From Cruorifilaria tuberocauda (Eukaryota > Nematoda > Chromadorea > Rhabditida > Onchocercidae): 64,000 nucleotides of DNA. The stretch lies in assembly GCA_013365365.1 (NCBI GenBank), contig JABVXU010000003.1, positions 62,001 to 126,000 on the forward strand, in the 5' to 3' direction. Each line of letters opens with the position of its first letter. The first letter of the stretch is position 1. Under the pieces are notes generated by a model. The model saw only the letters and a list, made by a program, of their open reading frames with translations, searched no databases and had not been told where the DNA came from. The position numbers were made by a program, and so were the translations under genes. Shown here one piece after another: positions 39,692 through 50,715 of this stretch.

Positions 39692-42600
39692 ATGAATGGC
39701 CAATTTGAAAAGGTAACAAACTTGACAAGCGAAGTATGTAAAGACGGTATCATAGTATCAGCCGCATTGACCTCTATCAAATGTCATCCGGTATTTTCTG
39801 GTTGTTATATTGTTTCTTGGGCACTGCGATCGTTGCAGACGTATTCATGTGCTCTATCGAAAAAATCACATCATCAACCAGGTTGTATTATTAACTTAAC
39901 CTAGAATAATAGTAGACTACTAATATAGTTTTCAATTATTAAAAGTTTTAGAGCATTCTTGGAAGACTTTGAAATTGATTCGTAACTTTCAATGATGCAG
40001 TCTTCAGGAATTGTTGTGATAAGTAAGCAGTTTATTAGTATATTTTAGAAGAGTTAAATTAAAACGTCCAGCAAGAAATATAATGTGTGAAACCATTTAT
40101 TCAGAAGAAGAGGTAGAATCACGTGTTTGGAATCCAACTATAGCTAATTTAAGTTTAATGGTATGTCCTTAATTTGTACATTTTATATTTATTATAGCAT
40201 CAGTAACATAGCATCGATTTTCAACCTTTATTTAATATTTCATTCAACCAAATTGCAAAAATTATGTTGTTTTAGGCATTGGGTAGCAGTGCGCCAGAAA
40301 TTTTGCTTTCAATAATTGAAATTACAGCCAATCATTTTCGAATTGGTGATCTTGGACCTGCAACTATTGTTGGTTCGTTCCTAAAACACTTCACTGTTTC
40401 ACTCTAAATTTTAATCCAAATTCGTCAAAAAAGGCGTATTTTTGATGACCTTGGAATATTTGTATGAGGTCTTCACAGATTTAAGAAAATTTCTTTCATT
40501 TTTAAATCTTTTTCTTTCATTCTTACAGAGATGTATTGGCCTGAAAGATTTATTATGAGAGTGTGACATTTATTTGTTTATTAGTTTTCAGGTTCTGCAG
40601 CATTTAATTTATTATGTATAACAACTGTATGCATCTTAGCTGTGCAATCACCAAAAGTTAAACGAATTCAAGAGATATTCGTTTTTGCTACGACGTCATT
40701 GTTTAGCTGTTTAGCATACATTTGGCTATTAATTTTAAGAAATTATGCTTATTTTATATTTTTTTTTTGAATTTTGTCATTTTCATGAGAGACTGCTGTC
40801 ATCCAATGAAGTAATCAAAGACTTTTCCTAACAATATGATAGAGTAGTTGTGTAGTGCTGCTGAAAGGACTCAATTTCCTTATAAAGGATCTATTTTTGA
40901 TTAGAATATCGATTGCTTCGGGATGGCTAATGAGAAGTAGGAAGTTTTTTCAGCTCATTAATAAACTATGTTTTGTTTCACCCATCCATCATTTAGTTGC
41001 CGATACTTTCAAATCATAGCCAAGTAATTTTGAGAGGATTTCGTACATTTTCTTCCAGATACTGATGATACTATCACCAAACATAATAGAGCTGTGGGAA
41101 GCACTGATCGCTTTTAGTCTCTTCTTCATTTTAATCATTGTTGCATACTTAGTGGACATAAAAGTTTGGAAGCATAACAAAACTTTCCTAAACGAGGAGT
41201 ATCAAATTGATGATGCAGATGAGAAACGTAACGATGATATTGATACTTATTTAAAAAAGTTTGCTAGCGAAATGGAACTCGCAAATAATATGGTACTATC
41301 GTTAGCTAATCTCTTAAGTTTTTTTTAAAGCGGTAAATTTTTAAGCCGCTATAGCGGAGTCATGATCCATAATAATTTGCTTAAATAGGTATTTTTTCAT
41401 TATTAGATATTTACTTCCATCATCATTTCGTATTTACCAGTTGAAGCGTTGTTTTTCTAAACTTTTCGCACCATTTCCAGATCAAAGAAATGAATGAAAT
41501 AGGCGACCATAAAACACTATGTTATATATTGCGGTGGATTTCACGGGTTTATCCGAACCTTTCACCGGATGAACAATCCAAATTATTAGCTTCCAAATTA
41601 AAGCATATATAGGTTTTTTAAAAAATATTTTGTTTATTTTCAGTGGATCGCTTGTTGAATTCAGTTATATAATTTGTATTTGTGCACGAAGCGATCTAAA
41701 AGTGGAATAACAAAATGCGAGGATACAAAAAGATGAATATTTTATTGCGTTATATGAGTCGATTTAATATTATAATTAAAATTTTTTCATTTTCAGCAAT
41801 TTTCATTCTAGGGACTCGATATCATCAATTAAAAATGCAGGATCATGTTTAGTTAATTTCAGTTGGTTTCATTAATGCAGTTTTAAAAAACTTCGAAAAA
41901 ATACTACCAATTTCAGAACCGTGGCTATTTGTGGTACCGTCTACAAGTGATGCGAAGGTTTACTTCTGCCTCTCGCAAAACGGATTTGAAATGGAACTCC
42001 AAAAGAATGCCGGCAGAGACTGATGGGGCGGAAAAAACACCAATAAGTGAATCCTGAGTTGTTTCCAAAAATATTTCCATTATGTGCTATTCAATAATTT
42101 ACCTTTAAGTTTCAGCTGGAGGAGCGATAGAATTTTCAGCTCGCGTATATTCGATCACTAAGGGAAGCAGTAAAGTTATGTTAAGGGTAAACTCGCAATC
42201 TTACTATATAATTAATTTCAGTAAGTGTAGCAGTAATGTATTTTGATCAGCAACTAATTCTATTAAACACATTGATTTCACATTGCAACGAAATTTTCGT
42301 CAAAGAATTCAAATATATCCGATTAAGATGCAGTGTGACATAACTACCTGTTGGATTTAACAGATTTCAATAAGGTAATGCGATATATATGGAATCCGGT
42401 ACAAAATAAGTAACTGGTATTTCCCTTATTAGAAGTTTGTGTCTATGCAAGATAAAATTTCTGCCGTTATCTACAGGTTATTCGACATGGACCAACCGAC
42501 AAAACAGTTGCATTTTGCTATTCGACGAAAAATGGTGTGGCCAGAAGGGGACTTCATTTCCTAACAAAATCAGAAACTGTAATTTTTAACAAAATTTCAG

Positions 42601-45135
42601 AATATTAAAAGTATGAGTTATTGGTAAATAACTGATGCAAGTGCAGTTTTGCATCAATTGCCTTTCTCTTCTATTGAAAATGAATTTGTAAGGAATTGGA
42701 GGAATTTCGTTAAAAGAGTCTTGTTCATTTTAAAATTCCAATTTGTAAAAAGTAGTATCATTTAGGTACAATTTAAATCTGGCAAAAAAGTCAAGGAAAT
42801 ATACATAGATTTGGTGGAAGGTGCAACATGGCGACCTGCTGATGTATTCTACGTTCGTTTGAAATTGGTAGAAAATTTTATAGATTGGAATAATTCCAGC
42901 AATGAAACATTCCTCTATTCAATTTATTCAATATGGTCTTTTTGTATGCTCTTGAATATTTGTAAAGTTGGTCTTTGTGTTATTTGTATTAGAAATCTTG
43001 CAGTTTTCAAATTTGTACCACCACAGATTATAGAAGTCGATTTTCATCATTTCATTTTCTGTTAATTTACAGCTTGCAAATGACCATAAAAACATAATGG
43101 GAGAGACAAATGTAGCAAAAGTTCAAATTGTAGATGATTCCTCAACTTTGATCAGTAGACCAATGGTACAGTTCGCCGAAAACCATTACGTAAGACTTCT
43201 TGAGAATCAGTCGAAGAGATGTCTTTGCTTATAACTTAGATGAATATGAAAATGTTGACTGGGGTTCACTTATAGATTATGTTCTAGATTGTGAAAGAAA
43301 ATCAGAAATATGTACGAGCCTTTGTTACCCGTCTTGGTTAGCACAATGAAAGCACTTTTAACGTATATTATGAAACAGAAGCTGTTACAGCTAAATGTGA
43401 TAAAGATTACAAAGGAATTAATGACGGAGTATTGACATTCGTGGGTAACGAGTACGAGAAATATATCGACGTGAGAATATACGATGATATTAATGAAGAG
43501 AAAGATGAGACGTTCAATATACATCTTATGACTTCTACAGGAGGTACTTTTAATACTGATAAATCCAAATAATGGTTGGAAATAGCAATTATTAATTATT
43601 AATCGAAGAATTCAGTAGTCAGATTTTTACACATAAATTGTATAAATGTTATTTCTGAAATTTTTAAAACAACAATTTTTAGGAGTAACAATTGGACCTA
43701 ACAGATCTACTGTGGTCACAATTATTTCTGATGATAATGCATTGAAAAACATTACGAATATTCGAAAACTAACATCGTATTATTTCAAACAAATAATGTA
43801 CGAGTCTAACACATGGCTTGAACAACTAAGCTCTTCTACATGATATTTAAATGTTAAGGTTTGATATATAATTAAACGACAAAACATTTCATAAAACTGT
43901 TCACGAAGTCAATTACTCTTAATAGTTGTATTTTACACAGTTTGGTTATTCTAGTATTTCAATGAAAATGACTTTTTAGCTCATCCAAGCGACAAGCGTC
44001 AATGGTGGTGATATCGAAAACGTGACATTGACGGATTGCATGCTGCACATTTTATCATTCTCATGGAAGGTCATGGCAGCTTTAATTCCTCCAACTACAG
44101 TTCTGGGCGGATGGTTAGCCTTCTTTTGTGCGCTGCTCCTAATTGGTTTCATTACTGCTGTTATAGGTTAATCCTTTTTTTGCGCACTAAGCAATTTGAA
44201 ATAATCTTTTTTACATTTGCTACAGTGATGAATTTTCGAGGAAATTTCATAATTTTCCTTTTAGAAAAAATTGATTTGAAAATAACGGATTCAGGTGATT
44301 TGGCAAGCATACTTGGTTGCATGATTGGCTTAAAAGATGCTATTACAGCGATAAGTTTAGTTGCATTAGGAACTAGTCTACCAGATATGTTTGCATCAAA
44401 AATTTCCGCTCAAAATGTATGTTAATTGTTTTCTTTCAGTTGCTAACTTTCTGAATCTATTAATTCAAAATCTCTTATGGCTTATCTTCAAGTATTTTTA
44501 AGATCTTCATGCTATTAGAACGAATTTTCCATCCACATCTCTGGGAACTTTTCTGCGCATTAAGAAAAAGAATTCCAACCACTAATTTGCAAAAACCAGG
44601 GTTTTCTGGCACAAAAATCAGATTTAAATTTTAAAACCATTCAGGATAACACAGCCGATAATGCTATCGGCAATATAACTGGTTCCAACGCGGTAAACGT
44701 ATTCCTTGGACTTGGACTACCATGGACCATTGCTGCCATATATTGGTCCACCAAGAATGAATTATTTATAGTTAACGCTGGAAATTTGGGCTTCAGGTTT
44801 CTACAATACTACTAACATAACTTGAATAGATGTACATTGTTTTTTCCTTATTTCAGGAATAAGATTACTGTTTCCAATATTACCTCCAATTCACATCATA
44901 TTTAGTTTGCTGATATTCTCTAAACCAGAGTAATTTCAGTGTTGCGATATTTATGACTTCGTGTGTAATCTGCATGCTATTGTTAATGGCTCGACGAGTT
45001 TTAGCATTCTTTGGTAAAGGTGAGCTTGGAGGCCCACTACGATCTAAAGTTCTCAGTGCCTTGATTCTCGTTGTTCTTTGGTTGGGTTATATATTGTTGT
45101 CAGCTTTACAGACTTATAATTATATTTCTGTTTAA
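39692..45135 (+). pseudogene. NCX-type Na+/Ca2+ exchanger, probably decayed
   Basis: Plasma-membrane Na+/Ca2+ antiporter family. Exons recognised: about 39741-39881 (FWLLYCFLGTAIVADVFMCS), 40049-40160, 40276-40372 (ALGSSAPEILLSIIEI, the alpha-1 repeat), 40592-40734, 41059-41292, 41481-41612, 41917-42046, 42117-42186, 42477-42578, 42766-42867, 43073-43189, 43288-43543, 43683-43825, 43980-44166, 44295-44416 (VALGTSLPDMFASKI, alpha-2), 44645-44796 and 44940-45135. The middle exons encode two Calx-beta domains of the Ca2+-sensing loop. Four lesions sit exactly where homology places normal coding or splicing. The donor after 40734 reads TTAAGA and the donor after 43825 reads CTAAGC, each with an altered first G. 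TAG stops occur at 41610-41612 and 43339-43341. The extreme N-terminus could not be joined in frame. Many other splice sites and the C-terminal half are intact, so loss may be recent, or the assembly may carry errors. Confidence 0.72.
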
Positions 45136-47263
45136 CACACTTATGCAATATTTTAACAGAATCCCTCTGTAAAATTAATTCGTAACGTTTCTCATCAACG
45201 ACTTTGGAGATGAACAGTGACAGAAGATACAAAAAATTGCTAATATAAACCCTAAAATCGTTAGAAACTCTCGTACTTTCATCTTTTATTTTGATTAAAT
45301 GTTATTGTTTTCCTTATCAATTTTTTGTCAGCATCTATACTCCGAATTTTATTATTCATGTTCATAATCTCTGGTAGTACTCACACACTATATTAATGTA
45401 GTAATTATTTGTTCGGATGTCACTTGAAATGAATGAATGTATATGAATAGCAACAATAATAAGTGGCAAAATATAAAAAAATATATTTGCACAGATACTG
45501 CAGTTATCCGGTGACAATAATAAGTAATCAATAGTATAACATATAAACTAAACAAAATAAGAGCTGCAAATTAATGATCATCAAGAAATAGAACGAATCG
45601 CATCGTTAAAAAATTTCTCATGACGTATCAACATTTGCCTATTTTTTCATCTTGATAAAAAAAACTACTTATCAATATAGTCGTGTAGTTAGGAAATTAA
45701 ATGTCAATTAAGAGAAAAAATTTTAATTGCTGATGCCCTCAAAATTTAAGGTCGTCTAATGCAACTCATTTTGATCATAAATCCATCCTAGAGGTAACTA
45801 TATATCAATCTCCACAAAAATTAATGCTTCAGTTTATCAAATTGTATCGTCTGATTCATATTCGATTAAGCAGAATGAAAATTTGTAAGTTAGATAATAA
45901 CAATAGCCCCTTCTCCAATCAACAATTACCCGAAATATATTTTATCCTACTTCAACTATTGATGTTCTCCCACCTTGCTAAATGAAACATCGAGAGGAAT
46001 TGGAATAACTGATATCATTAGCATAATACGCAGGTAACATGTGATGCAACTTAACAAGCGCAATAATATTCAAAGGCAGATCGCAAGACGCTGAAATCTG
46101 AAACAAGTGAAGATGGGTTCCGGATCACAATAATCGCACGGAGCGGTATAAGCTACAGCAGTGTGATCACTGTTCAGAAACTGCCATAGTACAAGAAATC
46201 TATTTCAAACGAGAACGATACTGCTTGGAATAAGTTAATTCCAACTAAAAGAATTTCAAAATCAGTCTGTCATAGAATTCCTTTTTCTGAAACTACTTTT
46301 TCTACTGATATGAATTCATCGTTTCAGCTGGTAATTCATTTTAAATATCTATTATTCAATTATATGTCCAGAACTAGAAAAAATTTATAAAAGATTTAAT
46401 ACAGGAATCTCAGGTCTGTATAATTTCAACAATCCCATACATAGATCTCTTTTGAAATCTCCTGAAATATGTTCAAACGCACGCGACGACGGAATATCTG
46501 AGTTTCTGAGAATTTTTTGATAACTGCACAAAAAATACTTATGATAAGAGTTTCACTGATTAGTGGAAGATTTGTTCAAGTGTTTATAAAACAATTGTCA
46601 GAGAATGTTACAGGTACGATCAATCACAAAATTGATCTTACTTGTTGATCACAGAAAAATTTAGGAGTAATTCGACTGTGATTGCAGTTTAATGCTAATG
46701 TTACGAGATATAGATAGGTAGTGCCTTAAACTGAATCGAAAAGTAGTGTTTATAATTCCTTCATAAGCACTTAAACTCAAGTACACTGTAGTCCTTTCAA
46801 CTTACCGCACTAATAATCTTCTTGAAAACAATGAGAATCAAAAAGTGATCCTTGGAGTATAAATTTGTGAAAATTCAAAAATATTTTGATTATTTCAACA
46901 CATTTTTATTACATAAATAATTCGATTATTTCAATCGTACCAACCATAAATAGTGAGTCATCTTCCCTTCGCTAAATCTTCCTTGCTGAAGTTTTCTATG
47001 TTGACAAGAGATGTGAAGCTTGAGGGACCAGCATTCAATTCCTGCTTCTTTCATTAGTCACAACAAACAGAGATAAATTTTAACATGAACTAAAAATATT
47101 ATGCTGCAAAATTGACCGGACATTGGCATAATGCCAACGTGAAAATTTTTAGGAAAAGTTGGATTAGTGTTTAAGCAGCTAATTGAAGTAGCGCTTTCAG
47201 GATTTCTTAGTTTGGTTCAGTTGAAAGTTAACAAAAGTCATTCATCGAGGAGAACTGCTCGAC
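45136..47263. other. Intergenic region, exchanger / RPS12
   Basis: About 2.1 kb of AT-rich DNA with no supported gene or structured RNA. It should contain the RPS12 promoter. No open frame of note on either strand. Confidence 0.5.
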
Positions 47264-48220
47264 ATGGAAGCAGGAGGGTTTGTACTTGCAGCTCATTTGT
47301 ATCGTTTTAGTTGAAAACATTCTTCACAAGAATTTGGAGATATCTATGAAAATCTTTTATTTTTTTATTTTATGCTCTTCAGAGATGAGACACAAATGGA
47401 GGTTCCGCCAATCGAACCAGCTGTAACAGTTGACGAAAAGTTGGATGTAAAAACCGCACTGCGGAGAGCTCTGAAATCAGCAATCGTTATGGATGGAGTA
47501 GCTAAGGGTCTTCATGAAGCTGCCAAAGCACTCGACAAGTATAAATTTGAAATAAGTTCAACTATTGCTGCCTTCGTTTTTTCTGTTTAAATCAGTAACT
47601 CTTATCTAAAATAGTATAGCTGCTGAGTTTTATCAATGTAATTGAACGTCGCTGGTCTAAAACTTTAGGCGTCAGGCGTATTTTTGTGTCCTGGCTGAGA
47701 ACTGTGACGAGCCAATGTATATCAAACTAGTGGAAGCATTGTGCAATGAGCATCAGATACCGTTGGTTAAAATTAAGGATAAAAAACAGCTAGGGGAGTG
47801 GATCGGTCTATGCAAATACGACAAAGAGGGGAAAGCTCGAAAGGTTTACGTTTGGTTCATCTGTTAACTGTGAGATTCAATAGCTATGAAAAATTTTTGA
47901 ATTCATTAGAAACAAGAAATCTTATAGTCTTCTGAGCATTTATGTTAGTTTTTTTGCTTTTATAAAATCGTAGTTTTGAGCGTTTAACTATATTCGAAGT
48001 ATTCTTTTCGAGTAGTCGTAGCTTTCCAGTATTTGATAACGGTAATTTAGCTTGTCCCGAAGTATGAAGTCGTTTTCTGATTTTTCCAAAATTACTGAAC
48101 ATAGAGTTATTTGTATTTCAGGTAGTGGGATGTTCGTGCGTAGTTGTACGCGATTATGGCCAAGATGATGCCGCACGCGCATTTCTTCAAGAATACTTTG
48201 ATAGTCAAAAGAAAGGCTGA
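47264..48220 (+). CDS. rps-12: 40S ribosomal protein S12 (eS12)
   Basis: Component of the small ribosomal subunit, L7Ae/eS12 family. Four exons close in phase: 47264-47277, 47383-47538, 47669-47843 and 48122-48220, giving 147 aa. The match to metazoan eS12 runs almost the full length: [80 protein letters not shown], and [20 protein letters not shown], ending EYFDSQKKG. The first exon encodes only MEAGG plus part of the next codon, and the acidic N-terminal extension ([20 protein letters not shown]) is slightly longer than in human. The polyadenylation signal is 48 bases past the stop. It is first in a plus-strand cluster with the PBDC1 and Nup58 genes. Confidence 0.96.
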
Positions 48221-48267
48221 TGCATATTGTTTGTTTATTATTTGTTAAACAGTCTTTTTGTTGGTTT

Positions 48268-48273
48268 AATAAA
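48268..48273 (+). terminator. RPS12 polyadenylation signal AATAAA
   Basis: Canonical AATAAA beginning 48 bases after the RPS12 stop codon and followed by T-rich sequence. No competing signal lies between it and the stop. Confidence 0.7.
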
Positions 48274-48746
48274 GTTTCTTTGAAGTACGTTTGTTTCACA
48301 TATAAGGAGTCTCTTTGCTAATAATTTTATCGTAACAGAAGTAGAAGACTTGTTATTTTCATTAAAGATAGCGTAGGAACTCTTCGATGCTGCGTATGGC
48401 AGATAGTGAATATTTTTTTTAAGTAGGATTCTCATGAATATGAAATGGAAGAGTATTTGTGCTCGCACTCCTGTACAACTATTAATAATTACCGAAGAGA
48501 ATGTATTGAAGACTGTCAATTTTTTTGGATGACCAGGGTGTGGCTTTAGTTGCATGGTTTAAAGTAAAACAGAGCAGATTATACTGTTAGAAGGTTCGAG
48601 CATTAGTGCACATCGTATGATTTCGAGGTCACGGTTGAGTGTTTGTGATTCCCAGTAAAGAGGAAATTGGGAATATGTTGATAAGAAAAACTATCTCAAA
48701 ATGGCTATTTTACAGAATTACCATACCAGATAAATTATCCATTAAA

Positions 48747-49679
48747 ATGGAGGAAATTTCATACGAAGTTGCAGAATATAATAATGATCTTCTGTTCGAA
48801 ATTGCTTGGGCTATTAAGGTTCATTTTTTCATTATTTGCTTTCATGAATAGTTGAGATTCCGGCAAAGTCTTCTTTCTTTTCGTAATTTCATGATGGTAT
48901 TTGTATTGGTAGAGTATTGCTTTATTAAACCATTGAATGTGTTCCATTGCAGGCCGCTGAAAGGGCAAATATTCATATGAACCTTCTGCTCACTTGCAAC
49001 ACGAAAGAGTTCACAATGCATAAGAAATTTAATGTTATTTATGATAAATTTCGAGAGATTTTCCCGAAAATGAATGTTGGGAAGGTATGTTTTGATCAGA
49101 CAACATAAATTAAAATTTTATTTTTAGCATGGATAAATATAGGATTATTTTCAGGTTACAGAAATAGAATTAAAAGGTGAAAATAAACAGTTATGGTTTT
49201 CATTTTGTGACTATTTTAAAGAAGAAGTAGAAGATTATAATCTTGCTACGATCATGAGGATACGAGTCGATGGTGCTTATAGTGAATCAAATACAATTAT
49301 TGTTCCTAAGGTAATATAGGTCAGGTTCCATATGTTATCTGACATCGTTGTTGGTTGCGGAATTAGTAAAGACACAATAATGTTTCAGTATTAGAAGACA
49401 TCATGAGTGGAAATCTAGTTTAGATTTATAAGAGGTTTTCAAAGAAGATCAAGCATAATTTACCAAGAACTGTGGCTAACTTAAGTGTCATTATTATAAA
49501 CAGCTTATGGTTAATTTAAGTCTGTTTCTCTCAAACTTTATTTTAGACTTTACATTTTTTAGATAATTTTTCTGGCTGTGGAGATTGCACGAAACAAGGA
49601 AGGTTTGAATGAAAAGTGTAAGGAAAGTTTCAAAATGGAACATGAAAGAATAAGGCATGAAGGAGGAAATATTTGTTAG
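48747..49679 (+). CDS. PBDC1-family protein (polysaccharide biosynthesis domain-containing 1)
   Basis: Small conserved eukaryotic protein of the PBDC1 (human CXorf26, yeast YPL225W) family. The domain name is historical; the family is linked to co-translational folding of translation factors rather than sugar chemistry. Four exons close in phase: 48747-48818, 48953-49084, 49155-49310 and 49563-49679, giving 158 aa. Family landmarks are LLFEIAWAIKAAERANIHMN, FNVIYDKFREIFPKMNV, LWFSFCDYFKEEVEDYNLAT, and IFLAVEIARNKEGLNEKCK. The ATG was chosen because a TTTTACAG acceptor at 48715 sits 31 bases upstream, a likely trans-splice site, and no coding extension precedes it. It starts 526 bases after the RPS12 stop. 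Confidence 0.88.
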
Positions 49680-50715
49680 GGATCGCTAGGTATTACTGAA
49701 CTGTATTGCTCATCTTTCGTGTTTAAAATGTGTTTAAACTGCCTGGTGTCCTATATTTGCTGTATGAATTTATGGAAGTTAAAATATGTGAGGGAAAAAG
49801 TTGAAAATAGTTTCAAAACATTTTTTTTTTACTGCAACTACTTTGTAATTTCAAGTTCCCTATAGTAACGTAACAAAATTTATGGATAAAGCTTCCAAGG
49901 TAACACTTTTGTTCCACATATGAATACTAGTTCTATTTGATGAATAGTGATATAAGCTTTTTTTTTAAATCGATTTTCCTCAGTCATTGTAAAGAGTAAA
50001 AAACTTAGATGAAGCAACGTTATAAAAAAAAATGGAACTAAATGAGGTTAAGATAAACAAAACACATGAATTTTCATATTTCTGCAGGAATTGGATTGCT
50101 TGTTATTTGTTTTTCCAATATGTTATGTTCTTATTTTACTTGATTTAATGCCTGTATTTTGCTCCTGTATCAAGCTCCATGAACATTTGTTTTTTCAATA
50201 TGTTATGTTCTTATTTTACTTGATTTAAGCCTGTATTTTGCTCCTGTATCAAGCTCCATGAACATTTGTTTTTCATTTTCCACTTTGTTCGTGTTAATTC
50301 CAAAAAAATTTTAGTACAATGTTGACATTCATATTTTTTCCAGTAAAATACTTGACAAGTAATATTGAAATTGGCCGTATCCATCTCGAAGTGTTTTGAA
50401 TGTTAAATCAAAGTGACTTGATATATATTATCTCATCCAACTTGACGTAGGACTACTACTTATATTGACATAAATATTAGTCTGAATGAAAACTTTTTTT
50501 GGTTTCTATATACTGGAAAAAATTGAGTTTAAGTGACAGGAGCTTGCAAGCGAAGCCATCGAAATAGGCTTGATTTGAAAGTCGAAGTTTTCAGGTAATT
50601 ATTGGAAGGTTACGTTTTTTACTATATTAAAGTTGAAAGTTTTGGTCTCGTACAGGTTATTCCTATTTCTGTATGTATTCTGAATTTAAGGAATACAATG
50701 TCTCGTTTCAGAGAA
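49680..50715. other. Spacer between PBDC1 and Nup58, with a tandem duplication
   Basis: AT-rich, no coding sequence supported. Contains the PBDC1 3' UTR, an 85-88 bp direct duplication at 50105-50277, and a TTTCAG acceptor at 50705-50710 just upstream of the Nup58 start. Confidence 0.55.
50105..50277. repeat. Tandem duplication of an 85-88 bp unit
   Basis: Two adjacent, nearly identical copies (about 50105-50192 and 50193-50277), both containing CAATATGTTATGTTCTTATT and ending near CCATGAACATTTG. They differ by a two-base change or indel after TTGATTTAA and in the length of a T run. This is a recent local duplication in non-coding DNA. Confidence 0.85.

Noticed and set aside
39692..39904. 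70-aa frame containing EVCKDGIIV as the exchanger N-terminus
   Set aside because: The membrane segment that matches NCX is in a different frame of the same DNA. CKDGII resembles the NCX N-terminus, but it could not be joined in frame to that segment, so it may be chance.
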